A stretch of 59,662 nucleotides of DNA from Sulfurovum sp. (lineage in GTDB: Bacteria; Campylobacterota; Campylobacteria; Campylobacterales; Sulfurovaceae). The stretch's first letter is position 1. The number at the start of each line of letters is the position of its first letter. Under the pieces are notes generated by a model. It did not search any database, was not told the DNA's origin, and saw nothing but the letters and a program-made list of their open reading frames with translations. A program made the translations under genes and the position numbers. Below, piece by piece: positions 15,870 through 25,544 of the stretch. Location: contig JALUXB010000037.1 in NCBI GenBank assembly GCA_027019175.1, positions 1-59,662 on the forward strand, given 5' to 3'.

Positions 15870-17051
15870 TTATATTCCGTTCATAACCCTCTCACACTGC
15901 CGTACAATCTCAAGCTCTTCATTGGTCGGTATCACAAGCAGTGTAACACTGCTTGCCGGTGTTGAAACGATACTGCCACTTTTTACAGCTTTTTCATTGG
16001 CACTACTATCCATCTCCATTCCCATCCACGCCATAGCATCACATACCATTTTGCGTACTCTGACCGCATGTTCTCCTATGCCGCCGGTGAAAATAACTGC
16101 ATCAACACCACCCATTGCGGCAGCGTAGGCACCGATGTACTTTTTGATCCGGTAAGTATACATGAAAAGGGCAAGTCTGGCATTTTCATCTTTCTTATCT
16201 GCACGTGCAATGACATCGCGCATGTCATTGGTACCGCAGATGCCTTTGAGACCGCTTTTCTTGTTAAGCATTGTATCGACAGCGTCAACTTCAAATCCGT
16301 TGCGTACAAGATAGGGGATAATGGCCGGATCCAAATCGCCGCTGCGGGTGCCCATCATCAGGCCTTCAAGCGGTGTCATACCCATGGAGGTATCGACACT
16401 TTTGCCATAGGCAATCGCCGCTGCACTGGCACCGTTGCCAAGATGCAGGGTAATCAGACGCAGTGCTTCGAGCGGTTTACGCAGTAGTTTGGCACTCTCT
16501 TTGGCTACATAGCTGTGTGAGGTGCCGTGAAAGCCGTACCGACGTACGGCATATTTCTCTTTAAGCTCCAGAGGCAGGGCGTAGCAGTAAGCGTATGCGG
16601 GCATGCTTTGGTGAAAGGCAGTATCAAATACCGCAACTTGAGGAATGGTTGGGTAGTGTGCTGCAAAGGCACGGATTGCTTCAAGATTGGAGGGGTTGTG
16701 CAGCGGTGCAAGAGGGATAACACGTTCAATCGTTGCAATAACTTCAGGGGTGATTTTTACCGGTTGGCTGAAATGTTCTCCTCCATGTACCACGCGGTGT
16801 CCGACAGCATCAAGCGTGCGGAAATCTTCGAGAATATGCTTCGTCTTGAAAAGCTCTGCAAGCAGTGAAAGGGCTTCATGATGGTTGGCAATATGTTTTG
16901 AAGCTTTGTATGTTGTTTCATTGTAACGGAGTGTCGATGCACATTGTGCTTCCCCGATGCGCTCGATGAGCAGTGATGCAATACTTTTTTGTGCAACAAA
17001 ATACTGGCATTTCAGTGAAGAACTTCCGGCGTTGATCACGAGTATATTCAC
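15870..17051 (-). CDS. ackA: Acetate kinase
   Basis: 393 residues; ATP + acetate to acetyl phosphate + ADP, reversible. Signatures: NAGSSSLK at the N-terminus, GFHGTSHSYV in the middle, HLGNGASAAA and DTSMGMTPLEGLMMGTRSG in the active-site region, and GVDAVIFTGGIGEHAVRVR near the C-terminus. It starts at a GTG that overlaps the pta stop by four bases (GTGA), a coupled pta-ackA pair. Acetyl phosphate made by this pair can feed ATP synthesis or signalling. Confidence 0.97.
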   Translation of the reverse strand: MNILVINAGSSSLKCQYFVAQKSIASLLIERIGEAQCASTLRYNETTYKASKHIANHHEALSLLAELFKTKHILEDFRTLDAVGHRVVHGGEHFSQPVKITPEVIATIERVIPLAPLHNPSNLEAIRAFAAHYPTIPQVAVFDTAFHQSMPAYAYCYALPLELKEKYAVRRYGFHGTSHSYVAKESAKLLRKPLEALRLITLHLGNGASAAAIAYGKSVDTSMGMTPLEGLMMGTRSGDLDPAIIPYLVRNGFEVDAVDTMLNKKSGLKGICGTNDMRDVIARADKKDENARLALFMYTYRIKKYIGAYAAAMGGVDAVIFTGGIGEHAVRVRKMVCDAMAWMGMEMDSSANEKAVKSGSIVSTPASSVTLLVIPTNEELEIVRQCERVMNGI

Positions 17052-19144
17052 GATTGCGCCTTTTGCTGTGCCTGAATGGCGGTGATGGCGACGGTGTTGA
17101 CAATATCATTGACGCTGCAACCGCGGCTAAGATCGTTTACAGGAAGTCTGAGTCCCTGCAGTACCGGGCCTATAGCGAGTGCACCCGTGGCACGCTGTAC
17201 CGCTTTATAGGTATTGTTACCGGTATTGAGGTCAGGGAAGATAAATACCGTAGCATGTCCGGCTACTTTACTCCCGGGCAGTTTTTTCTTCGCTACCTCT
17301 TCATCGATGGCAGCATCGTACTGGAGGGGGCCTTCAATGAGCAGATCGGGGCGCATCTGCTGTGCGAGCAGGGTTGCTTTGCGTACTTTTTCTACGTCAG
17401 GACCATGCCCGGAATTTCCTGTAGAGTAGGAGAGCATGGCAACTTTCGGTTCAATGCCAAACTGCTGTGCCGTATCGGCTGACGAGATGGCAATTTGCGC
17501 CAGCTCTTCGGCAGAAGGATCGAGGTTGATCGCACAGTCACCGTAAACCAGAACACGGGTATCCAAACACATGAAAAATACCGATGAAACAAGATCCACT
17601 CCAGGCATTGTTTTGATGATCTGCAAGGCAGGACGAACTGTATCTGCGGTGGTGTGTGTGGCACCGGAGACCATACCGTCTGCCATGCCTTCATAGACCA
17701 TCATTGTCGCAAAATAACTCAGGTGTGTCATGGCATCTTTGGCTGCATTCAGTGTCAGTCCTTTGTGTTTTCGCATATTGTAAAAGCGCTCTGCAAATTT
17801 TGCTTGCATGGTCGTATTGTTCGGATCGGTTATTTGCACATTGCCAAGGTCGATACCGAGGCTTTTGCAGCGGTGAAGGATGGTTTCTTTATTACCGAGC
17901 AGTGAGATGTCAGCTATATTGCGGTGTGTAATGATCTCTGCTGCACGAAGAATGCGTTCATCATCGCTTTCAGGAAGTATAATCCGCTGTGTATTGCTGC
18001 GTGCTTTTTCAACAAGCCGGTAGAGAAACATAGTGGGAGTCAAAATCTCTTTAGGCTGTTTCCTGAAAAGGGTACGCAGTTTCTCTTTGTCGACGGCTTC
18101 ATCAAAGAGTGCTTTTGCCAGTGTGATCTTCTGTGTACTGCCTATGGTAATGCGCGGAGGAATTTTTTCCAACTGGAGGGCTGTTTGATAACTGTCAGCT
18201 TCTACAAGCATCATGGGAACAGTGCTCTCTTCAAAATCTTCCATGAGTTTCACAATGGCATTGTGGGGAGGAATACCGCCGCTTAGTACGATTCCGGCAA
18301 TATTCGGATGGTGTTTTCCGTAGTAGGAGAGGAGTGAAAGCATAAGGATCTCGCTGCGGTCTCCGGGCACGATGACAAGATCATGGTTGTTGATGTGTGA
18401 AAGGTAGTTTTCTGCCCCCATTGCGGCGATCTTGTACCCGTAGACAATGCGTTGCAGATGGGGTTGCTCTCCTATGAGCAGTTTGGCATTGAGGTGTGTT
18501 TTGATTTCACTGAGGGTAGGCCTGTCCAGCTGCGGATGTTCGGGAATGAAAAAGGCATTCAAGCCCTGATCTGTTGTTTTGAGTTTCTCTTTGAGGACGG
18601 TAATCTCATCAGGGTTGCAGCGATTGACAAAAGAGACAAGATGGTAGCATCCTTCCTGACGGACAAGTTCATCTGTGATATGAAGCTCCTGCAAAATCTG
18701 CTCCGGTGTTTTACCGTGGGCATTGAGTACGGGAATGTAGGCAGTTCCAAGATTTTTTGCAATGGCAAGGTTGATATCAAAATCGAACAGGTGTGAGAAT
18801 GCATCGCGGGGGTACCCTTCGATGAGTACGAAGTCGTATTGTTCATGAAGTGCGCTGACCTTTCCGATAAGTGCTTCTAAAAGTGCCTCCTGCTGATTTT
18901 GCGCAAAGGCTTCGATATAGCGGCTTTCTTTAAAACCGATACAGGCGTCATAGTCAATCTTCAGACCAAAGTGTTCGATCATAAAGGTGACGCTCTCATC
19001 TTCCTTGCAGCCGTCGGCAATAATGGGACGGAAAAAGGCGACCTTTTCATAGTGTCCTTTAAGCATTTCCATAATGCCGATGGAGACAAGCAGGCTCCCT
19101 GAACGCGGTTGGACAGGTGCAATGTAAATACTCTGATGCTGCAT
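17048..19144 (-). CDS. pta: Phosphate acetyltransferase (long form)
   Basis: 698 residues; acetyl-CoA + Pi to acetyl phosphate + CoA. The long Pta has an N-terminal P-loop-like domain (1-210), a DRTGG domain (about 215-330, around LSHINNHDLVIVPGDRSEIL) and a C-terminal PTA domain (about 370-690) starting RIILPESDDERILRAAEIIT and containing DPSAEELAQIAISSADTAQ and SYSTGNSGHGPDVEKVR. Full length and intact. The ATG at 19144 follows AAAGGGA. Its upstream region faces the RelA/SpoT-domain gene, with TATAAT on the plus strand. Confidence 0.97.
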   Translation of the reverse strand: MQHQSIYIAPVQPRSGSLLVSIGIMEMLKGHYEKVAFFRPIIADGCKEDESVTFMIEHFGLKIDYDACIGFKESRYIEAFAQNQQEALLEALIGKVSALHEQYDFVLIEGYPRDAFSHLFDFDINLAIAKNLGTAYIPVLNAHGKTPEQILQELHITDELVRQEGCYHLVSFVNRCNPDEITVLKEKLKTTDQGLNAFFIPEHPQLDRPTLSEIKTHLNAKLLIGEQPHLQRIVYGYKIAAMGAENYLSHINNHDLVIVPGDRSEILMLSLLSYYGKHHPNIAGIVLSGGIPPHNAIVKLMEDFEESTVPMMLVEADSYQTALQLEKIPPRITIGSTQKITLAKALFDEAVDKEKLRTLFRKQPKEILTPTMFLYRLVEKARSNTQRIILPESDDERILRAAEIITHRNIADISLLGNKETILHRCKSLGIDLGNVQITDPNNTTMQAKFAERFYNMRKHKGLTLNAAKDAMTHLSYFATMMVYEGMADGMVSGATHTTADTVRPALQIIKTMPGVDLVSSVFFMCLDTRVLVYGDCAINLDPSAEELAQIAISSADTAQQFGIEPKVAMLSYSTGNSGHGPDVEKVRKATLLAQQMRPDLLIEGPLQYDAAIDEEVAKKKLPGSKVAGHATVFIFPDLNTGNNTYKAVQRATGALAIGPVLQGLRLPVNDLSRGCSVNDIVNTVAITAIQAQQKAQS

Positions 19145-19202
19145 GGTATCCCTTTCTTTAGACTGCTGATTATTCTATCATAAAAGTACAGAAAGTAAAA
19201 GG

Positions 19203-19208
19203 TATAAT
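19203..19208 (+). promoter_or_regulatory. -10 box of the RelA/SpoT-domain gene
   Basis: TATAAT lies 35 nt before the preferred ATG at 19243. Transcription from it would start after the first possible in-frame ATG (19207), which is why I choose the later start. No clear -35 is visible. Confidence 0.5.
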
Positions 19209-19242
19209 GTCATACAACAATATCTTCATTTTCAGGATCCTC

Positions 19243-21369
19243 ATGCACTCCTACATCGATATTTTCAATTTTACACCGCCTGTACGGTTTAAACCGCTTG
19301 ACAAACTTGAGGATGAGATTCTCCAGCGTATGGAGGAGCAGGGGGCAGCGTCAAAGCTGAGCAAAGAGGAGTATGAACGTTTCGTTGGGAAAATGATGGC
19401 TTGCATGGCAAACTATTATGATCTTGTCGGGGTTGATGTGATAGATGGTGCTACCACTGAGCCTAACGGTTTGCTGCCGCGTTTTGCCAATGCGCTTACG
19501 GGCTATTTTGAGAAGCTTGCTTCCCTACCGGAAGGAAACAAAGAGATTGCCGTACTTCAGGCTTCGGGTGTGACGACCATCAAGGTACGTTACAAATATA
19601 CTGACAGCGTTATTAAAAAACTTATCAAACTGGGATTGCGTGACATTTCTGTACTGGAGGATCCGATGGGCGTTTTTCTCAAGGGAGGTGCCCTGCACGA
19701 TCTTATCGGGATGCAGTTTGTCTGTTCAAGTCCCTATGAGCGAGAATGGGTTGCAAGGGCGCTTTACAGCTTTTTTGAGTACGACCACCGCACCGATGAC
19801 CATCTGCTCTACGGTTTTTACAGTGTCAAGAGGGAGAGCGGCTACCGTGGACTGCACTGTGACCACACTGTTTTCTATCCGCGTTTTGATGAAATGCTTG
19901 CGAAAGAAGGTGTTGACAGTGGTATATCTGTAGAAACCTACGACACAACAATGGATGACAGAGAAATATTAAAACGCTTCAGAACGCTTTTCAATGTAGA
20001 GTTGCAGCTTCACACTGCATTTGAGAATCTCTGGGCGGGAATGGAGCATCGCAACAGTTATAATGTGCAGGCAAAAGGGGCGGGACGGAGTAAAAAGATT
20101 GCCGTACAGTGGAACCTGCTCTCCGATACGATGAAGAATCTTGAGATGCAGTTTGAGCGCCTGCAGGTCGATACCGAGCAGGCGCGTTTTGAGGTAGGCT
20201 ACCGCCATGGCTACACCTTCGTTGCCAGTGTCCTTAAGCGTCTGGATGAAAAGGCGTATGACACCTACCGGGAGTATGTTTCCAAAAGCGAGTCGCTCGA
20301 GACACTCCTTCGTCAACATGAAATTTCAAGACAGGCGTATGTGGAAGAGTCGCTTGCCATTGCGAAGGAGATAGAACAGGTTGCAGCAGAGCAAACCTAT
20401 CCTACATTGAAGATTCTCTTTTTGATGCAGAGCGCTTTTGTTCACTACGGTCTTGCCAACCACCGCAACTACTTCAACTCTGAAGACATTTACCGTTTCG
20501 TGCAGGAGGCGCTGAAGTACTATCTCTCCATTTACGAAATGCTGAAAGCCGATGAGAGTATTTACAAAAGCAATTTGCTGAAGATTATTGTTATCTTGCG
20601 TTATCAGCAGCTTGCACAGCAGTACGGTCTTGGACTTATTCATACCGGCGAAGGAGTGATGAGTGAAGCAGAACGGCAGTTGGTCAACTACGATACCAAC
20701 TTTGCCCTTTTCAAGGATGTACTTGAACAGCTCAATGAACTTACTCCCGAAGAGCTGAGTGAGATCAAGGCGGATGATGCCGCATTTTTGAAGATGGTAC
20801 ACCGTACCGATGTACTGGCACGCGAATGGGAACTGCTGGTCAATGAACCTCCCAAAGAACATGCGCGTATTGTCAAAGAAGTAGCACGTTTCAGAGAACG
20901 CTACATTACACCGGAACTTACCGAGCATTTTGAAACGCTGTTGGAACATAATAAAATCAAAAACGTAAGCTACGTTGTCAAGTTCTACACCACACTGGTA
21001 TGGCACGGACTTATTTTACCGCTTGATGCCTTGCGGCAGATCATCCGATATTCTGCCTATGACAAAATCAAAACCAGTGATCTTTTCTACTACGAGCTGG
21101 CAGCATACAAGTTTCTGGCAGTTGAAAAGTGTGAGAGCCTTGCTGTGTGCCGGGAAAAGCAAGAAAACCGCACAATGTCCGAGCGAACACGGGCGCATTT
21201 TGAAGATTTCCACCGTAAAAATATGATACGCCAGCTTTTCAAGATTTACAAAAATGAATCACGCTTCAGCTTTTTACGTGCCAAGTTCCGTTTTGAGCAT
21301 TTGACAGGTACGCATTTCAAAATGGATCACTTCAGTGAGAAATTGAGCGGTACAGCCGAAAGCATCTGA
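19243..21369 (+). CDS. RelA/SpoT-domain protein (possible alarmone synthetase) with long helical C-terminus
   Basis: 708 residues. I use the ATG at 19243 (MHSYIDIFNF), which follows CAGGA; an ATG at 19207 lies inside the -10 box. About 85-275 is a RelA/SpoT nucleotidyltransferase domain: IKVRYKYTDSVIKKL, HDLIGMQF, KRESGYRGLHCDH, and VELQLHTAFENLW followed by AGMEHRNSY. The Asp of DLIG, the GYR..H and the Glu of VELQ are kept. The Arg in the family's DxxGxR is Gln and the Arg in QxRT is His. No HD hydrolase, TGS or ACT domain is visible. The C-terminal 430 residues are almost all helical and unknown. This is not the housekeeping bifunctional Rsh, whose domain order differs. Activity, if any, on GTP/GDP/ATP is inference. 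Confidence 0.75.
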   Translation: MHSYIDIFNFTPPVRFKPLDKLEDEILQRMEEQGAASKLSKEEYERFVGKMMACMANYYDLVGVDVIDGATTEPNGLLPRFANALTGYFEKLASLPEGNKEIAVLQASGVTTIKVRYKYTDSVIKKLIKLGLRDISVLEDPMGVFLKGGALHDLIGMQFVCSSPYEREWVARALYSFFEYDHRTDDHLLYGFYSVKRESGYRGLHCDHTVFYPRFDEMLAKEGVDSGISVETYDTTMDDREILKRFRTLFNVELQLHTAFENLWAGMEHRNSYNVQAKGAGRSKKIAVQWNLLSDTMKNLEMQFERLQVDTEQARFEVGYRHGYTFVASVLKRLDEKAYDTYREYVSKSESLETLLRQHEISRQAYVEESLAIAKEIEQVAAEQTYPTLKILFLMQSAFVHYGLANHRNYFNSEDIYRFVQEALKYYLSIYEMLKADESIYKSNLLKIIVILRYQQLAQQYGLGLIHTGEGVMSEAERQLVNYDTNFALFKDVLEQLNELTPEELSEIKADDAAFLKMVHRTDVLAREWELLVNEPPKEHARIVKEVARFRERYITPELTEHFETLLEHNKIKNVSYVVKFYTTLVWHGLILPLDALRQIIRYSAYDKIKTSDLFYYELAAYKFLAVEKCESLAVCREKQENRTMSERTRAHFEDFHRKNMIRQLFKIYKNESRFSFLRAKFRFEHLTGTHFKMDHFSEKLSGTAESI

Positions 21370-21390
21370 AACGCTGTTTCTGTGCTCCAA

Positions 21391-22602
21391 TCAAGACTTG
21401 TCTGCGGGATGGCTCTTTGCATACAAAATTGCAAGCGGCTGGGCGCTGAGTCCGTGCAGGAAGATACTCAAGACAACCGTCAGTGACGCAACAGCAAATA
21501 TCTCTTCATGTCCCTCTACGCCGCCAAGCTGATGAACGGCAACAAGGATATAGAGAATGGAGGCGATCCCTCTCGGGCCGAACCAGCCATAAAAAAGACG
21601 GGTTGAGAAATCGACTTTGAAAAATCCGAAACTCAGGAGAACCGGTACCATGCGCAATACGGTAAGGCTCAGCAATGCAAAAGCAAAGGCTTTGAAGTCC
21701 CAGTAGGGTAGTGAAGCGGGAACGAAGACCATGCCAAAGATGAGAAAAGAGACCATAATAAAGAGTTCCCCTTCGCTTTCGGCAAAACTCTCCACATGCT
21801 CGCGCAGCAATTCACTGGTATTACCCAAAAAGAGCCCGGCAAAGAAGGCAGCGATGTAGCCGTTGCCGCCAAAGTGTTCTGAAAAGTAGAATGAAAGTAT
21901 TGCCAGAGCTATGGGGGCGAGGTTGCTGTACTGATGAACCATCCATCTCCTTTGGTGTGCCTGCATCATAATCTTGGCACCTGCCCAGCCGGCAAAAGCA
22001 CCTGCAACGGCACCAATGGCAATTTGCTGGGCAATATATGCCATCCAGCCGCTCTCTGCTGTAGCACTGTTTGAAGATATCATGGTCAGCACGGTAAGCA
22101 GTACCGGGAAAACAATACCGTCATTGAGGCCGCTTTCCACATTGATGGTGTTGCGTACTATAGAGGGGATACGCTCATCACTGACAACGATCTTCCCAAG
22201 TGCGGCATCGGTTGGTGCGAGGATGAGAGCCAGCAGCAGTGCATAAAGTGTCGGCTCATGGGGGTAGAACCACATTGCCGTAAGGGTTGCAAAAACAATG
22301 GTCATTGGCAGTGCGACAAAGAGCAGACGCACAGGGAGACGCCAGTGTGCTTTGAGCTGTTGGAGGTTGAGTGCGGCTGCATCGCTGAAGAGTACGACAA
22401 TCAGTGTGATCTCTGCCAAAATCTGTACCGATTCAGCATTGGCATTGAGCGGTTTTCCTCCAAACACCATTGGCGAAAAAAGTACGCCGACAATGGTAAA
22501 TATCATAGGGCCGGAGATATTGTACTTCGCCAAGAGCTTTGAGAAAAGTCCATAGCCAAGAATGACCAGACTGATCCCAAGAAAAACGAGATGTTCATGC
22601 AT
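21391..22602 (-). CDS. Cation:proton antiporter (CPA1/NhaP type)
   Basis: 403 residues with about 11-12 membrane helices spread along the chain, with little soluble tail. Conserved features: LILAPTDAALGKIVVSDERI, a family signature in the centre with the Pro-Thr-Asp ion site, and NTINVESGLNDGIVFPVLL with the second functional Asp. The product exchanges Na+ or K+ for H+ at the inner membrane. It starts two bases after the TolC-type stop (22605), so it is the last gene of a four-gene minus-strand operon with an efflux system; a link to pH or ion energetics of that pump is inference. Confidence 0.9.
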   Translation of the reverse strand: MHEHLVFLGISLVILGYGLFSKLLAKYNISGPMIFTIVGVLFSPMVFGGKPLNANAESVQILAEITLIVVLFSDAAALNLQQLKAHWRLPVRLLFVALPMTIVFATLTAMWFYPHEPTLYALLLALILAPTDAALGKIVVSDERIPSIVRNTINVESGLNDGIVFPVLLTVLTMISSNSATAESGWMAYIAQQIAIGAVAGAFAGWAGAKIMMQAHQRRWMVHQYSNLAPIALAILSFYFSEHFGGNGYIAAFFAGLFLGNTSELLREHVESFAESEGELFIMVSFLIFGMVFVPASLPYWDFKAFAFALLSLTVLRMVPVLLSFGFFKVDFSTRLFYGWFGPRGIASILYILVAVHQLGGVEGHEEIFAVASLTVVLSIFLHGLSAQPLAILYAKSHPADKS

Positions 22603-22604
22603 CG

Positions 22605-23999
22605 TTATTTGCCTTTGGAAGAGAAGGCGCTTCTATGGCTGTTGAAACTGCCGCCAAGGGCAAGATGCAGATTGACACGGTTGACCAGACGATCTTTATG
22701 GATTTGAAGTTTGAGAATCTGTGCGTTGATCCACTTTGCCTGTACGGTCAGTACATCGATGTAGGTACCCTGACCGATCTCATAGTTTGCTTTGGTCATA
22801 TTGTAGGTGGTTTTGTACTCTTTGACCATCGTACTGATGTAGTTGTAGCGCGTTGCAAGCTGCTTTTCGAGTGCGAGTGCGTTCTCGACCTCCTGATAGG
22901 CGTTGAGTACCGTACTGCGGTAGTTTTCGATGGCGATCTTCTGCTCCGCTGTGGCCGCATCGATCTGCGCCTGAATGGCGCCGGCATCGAAAATTGGCAT
23001 AAAGAGACCGCCGATGAGTTTGGCCATCGTATCCTGCAGTACATCAATACCGGCCTGACCGCTGAGTGTGATACGGGGCAGACGGAGCAGTTCGACCGCT
23101 TTTGTGTTGTGGAATGCCGAAGCCACCTGGTACTGTGCAGCGATAATGTCCGGTCTGCGGTTGAGCAGATCTGCCGGAACGCCGACAGGCACACGGGCAG
23201 GTACCGGCGGCAGCCGTTTGGCGTGCAGTGCATTGGCGGGGTAACGCCCTATGAGCACCTCGAGTGCACGGGTGTCACGCTCTTTTACCGAGAGTGCTGC
23301 CGTACGGTTCTCTTTGGCTTCGGCAACCATAGCACGGGACATATGGACATCACGCATGTTTCCCTGTCCTATCTTCGCACGCTGGTCAAGAATATGCTGT
23401 GCTTTTGTCTGAATAGCAACGACCTGATCTGTAAATTCATAGATCATTCTGTCCGAAGCGACCAGAAACCAGAGTTTTGCAGTGTTGGCAGAGAGTGACT
23501 GTCTTGCCCATTCGTAGTAGGCGCTTTGCGCTGCCATCGTAAAGGCGTCACGCTTGGTCTGGTGGGTGATTTTGCCCCAGATGTCAGGCTCCCAGTTAAG
23601 TGCAAGCACAATGTTCCCGCGACCGTGCTTGCCCTGTGCTTCCCAGCTTCGCTGTGTGTAGTTGCCCTGCAGGTTCAGTTGCGGCATCATGGCCGTTCCT
23701 GTGTAGCGCATGATCGCTTCAGCCCGTGTAATGCGCTCAGCGGCTATTTTGATGTCGGGGTTGTTCTGCTGCGCTTCGCGGACAAGCTGGTTGAGTGTGC
23801 TGTCGTGGAAGGTGCGAAGCCAGTTGTCCTGCACCTTGCCGCCGACATAGCTGCTGGCATAGTGTGTAGGATGGGGCTGTTTTGCCTGTAGCGCTACGAC
23901 ATCCTCTTTTGGCATCACCGCATCGGTAGCACATCCACCAAGCAGCAGTGCCGCTGCGGCAGAGAGAAGAACGGGGAGTGTTCTGTTTCGTGTTTGCAT
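22605..23999 (-). CDS. TolC-family efflux outer-membrane lipoprotein (NodT-like)
   Basis: 464 residues from the ATG at 23999 (MQTRNRTLPVLL), which is correctly spaced from AAGGAG; a GTG two codons earlier is too close. Lipobox LLLGGC (Cys about 24) makes it a lipoprotein of the NodT class. Two long helical halves are seen in DIKIAAERITRAEAIMRYTG and NYEIGQGTYIDVLTVQAKWI. It would form the outer-membrane channel for the HlyD-type adaptor encoded just upstream. No inner-membrane pump is visible nearby, so the partner pump is unknown or is the antiporter-flanked system itself. Confidence 0.9.
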   Translation of the reverse strand: MQTRNRTLPVLLSAAAALLLGGCATDAVMPKEDVVALQAKQPHPTHYASSYVGGKVQDNWLRTFHDSTLNQLVREAQQNNPDIKIAAERITRAEAIMRYTGTAMMPQLNLQGNYTQRSWEAQGKHGRGNIVLALNWEPDIWGKITHQTKRDAFTMAAQSAYYEWARQSLSANTAKLWFLVASDRMIYEFTDQVVAIQTKAQHILDQRAKIGQGNMRDVHMSRAMVAEAKENRTAALSVKERDTRALEVLIGRYPANALHAKRLPPVPARVPVGVPADLLNRRPDIIAAQYQVASAFHNTKAVELLRLPRITLSGQAGIDVLQDTMAKLIGGLFMPIFDAGAIQAQIDAATAEQKIAIENYRSTVLNAYQEVENALALEKQLATRYNYISTMVKEYKTTYNMTKANYEIGQGTYIDVLTVQAKWINAQILKLQIHKDRLVNRVNLHLALGGSFNSHRSAFSSKGK

Positions 24000-24011
24000 C
24001 TTCACTCCTTC

Positions 24012-24968
24012 TTAATGGAAGCGCAGGAAGTACTGCCAGCTCATCATACGAAGAAGCACTTTACGGATGATTGCGACATGGCTCCAGAAGCCCTCATGGG
24101 CACCGTAGACTGCAGCGATGGCATCGACACCAAGCGGCAGCCCCAGAGACTTGAGCGGTTTGTCCAGTTTGATGACCACGGGTATCTGTCCTTCGGGAAG
24201 AGCAGTATTGAACGAATACATATTTCGGTTGATATTCAGTTCCCCTTCTGCAAGTGCCGGAAGCATTCTGACCACTTTGCCCTGGAATGTACGTCCGGGG
24301 ATACTGGGGAAGATCACCTCTGCAGGGTCTCCGGGTTTGATGTTTTGTACAGGTTCAGGGCCAAAGCCTGCAATGAGTGTGGCCGAAGAAGTGTCGACAA
24401 AAGTCATTGCCGGCAATGCGGGAACGGTTACTGCCATCTGTCCCGGTCGTACACGCATATGGGCAACAAAACCGTCTGTCGGTGCTTTGATAGTTGTGCT
24501 GTTGAGATCGAACATCGCATCGGTAAGCTGTGCTTTGGCTGTGGCAACCTGTTTCTCCCACTCGTAGACATCAAACTTCGATCCGCCGGCAGTTTCAAGA
24601 AGCCTTTTGGTATCTTCAAGCCGTTTTTCTGCAAATTCGAGCTGCGCTTTGATCTCGTCCACTCTTGCCTGGTAAGGGGTCGGGTCTATTTTGAAGAGTA
24701 CGGTTCCTTTTTTGACAGGTTCGTTGGGTTTGACATCGATCTCGATAACTTTACCCCGTACGTTTGGCACGATACCGGTACTGACAAAATAGGTACGTGC
24801 CGATTTGGAACCGGGATGGAAGTAGGCCATTCCCATCAGCATGGAACCAATAAGTACGACACCACCGAGAATAGCAGTGGTAATGGACCATTTGTTAACA
24901 GGGATCTTAAAGACTTTAAAGATGATCCAGCAGAAGGTGATGTAGGTGAGGAGCATTAATGTTTCCAT
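24012..24968 (-). CDS. HlyD/EmrA-type membrane fusion protein
   Basis: 318 residues. Two membrane helices at the N-terminus (LLTYITFCWIIFKVF and ITTAILGGVVLIGSMLMG), then a lipoyl/barrel-sandwich half-motif (NVRGKVIEIDVKPNEPVKKG), a short hairpin (RVDEIKAQLEFAEKRLEDTK), the second half (TTIKAPTDGFVAHMRVRPGQ) and a beta-barrel. This layout resembles E. coli YiaV/YibH, which are paired with DUF3302 proteins, as here. The ATG overlaps the DUF3302 TAA by one base. It bridges an inner-membrane partner to the TolC-type lipoprotein; substrate unknown. Confidence 0.88.
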   Translation of the reverse strand: METLMLLTYITFCWIIFKVFKIPVNKWSITTAILGGVVLIGSMLMGMAYFHPGSKSARTYFVSTGIVPNVRGKVIEIDVKPNEPVKKGTVLFKIDPTPYQARVDEIKAQLEFAEKRLEDTKRLLETAGGSKFDVYEWEKQVATAKAQLTDAMFDLNSTTIKAPTDGFVAHMRVRPGQMAVTVPALPAMTFVDTSSATLIAGFGPEPVQNIKPGDPAEVIFPSIPGRTFQGKVVRMLPALAEGELNINRNMYSFNTALPEGQIPVVIKLDKPLKSLGLPLGVDAIAAVYGAHEGFWSHVAIIRKVLLRMMSWQYFLRFH

Positions 24969-25405
24969 TACTTTTCACCTCCTTCGTTTTTTGTATCATT
25001 CCCGGTGATGGTGTCCACTTTTTGTTCATAGTCACTAATGCCGTGTTGGGCACTTTCGAGCTGTTTTTCCAATGTTTCAACCTTTTCACTGAGCTTCTCA
25101 ATGAGCTTGAGCTGCCCTTTGAGCTCTTCGGAAGGTTCTATCTGCACCGTCTCCATACCCCAGCCTTTACCAGGTTTGTAAAGGTAAGCCCAGATCCATA
25201 AAAAGGGCCAGATAACATGGAGGAGGAAGAGACTGACCCACCCGGCAATATGTATGGCATCCTGATGGGGATGCTGCCGTTTTTTTGCGATCTCGTAAGG
25301 GATATCATGTATATAAATAATCAGATATATGAGAAAAATGGAAACAGTGACAAACACACCAAGTGCCACATAGTCAAGTGTACGGGGGTCTATTGCTAAA
25401 GCCAT
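24968..25405 (-). CDS. DUF3302 inner-membrane protein (YiaW/YibI-like)
   Basis: 145 residues from the ATG at 25405 (MALAIDPRTLDYV); a TTG two codons upstream is possible but weaker. Two membrane helices (VALGVFVTVSIFLIYLIIYI and AGWVSLFLLHVIWPFLWIWA), the motif HPHQDAIHIAGW between them, and a C-terminal coiled coil (LKLIEKLSEKVETLEKQLES) that may pair with itself or with the adaptor. DUF3302 partners HlyD-like proteins in many proteobacteria. It is the first gene of the four-gene operon. Confidence 0.88.
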   Translation of the reverse strand: MALAIDPRTLDYVALGVFVTVSIFLIYLIIYIHDIPYEIAKKRQHPHQDAIHIAGWVSLFLLHVIWPFLWIWAYLYKPGKGWGMETVQIEPSEELKGQLKLIEKLSEKVETLEKQLESAQHGISDYEQKVDTITGNDTKNEGGEK

Positions 25406-25439
25406 AAACAACCTTTCTGTTAAGAGTATAGTTTGGTAA

Positions 25440-25445
25440 ATTATA
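25440..25445 (-). promoter_or_regulatory. -10 box of the efflux operon
   Basis: TATAAT on the minus strand, 35 nt before the ATG at 25405. No clear -35. The remaining 100 bases to the divergent DUF2092 gene are AT-rich and show no other clear feature. Confidence 0.4.
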
Positions 25446-25544
25446 ACTAATTAATCTTTAGAGATTTTCATTTATGGATAAATGCGGGCTTTGTAAGTCG
25501 AATATCGGTAGAATTATCCTAAATAACTAAAAAGGAAAACAGGT

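Noticed and set aside
22635-24959. Plus-strand frames of 287 and 321 codons over the efflux genes
   Set aside because: Antisense to TolC- and HlyD-type genes with lipobox and lipoyl motifs; no own start signal.
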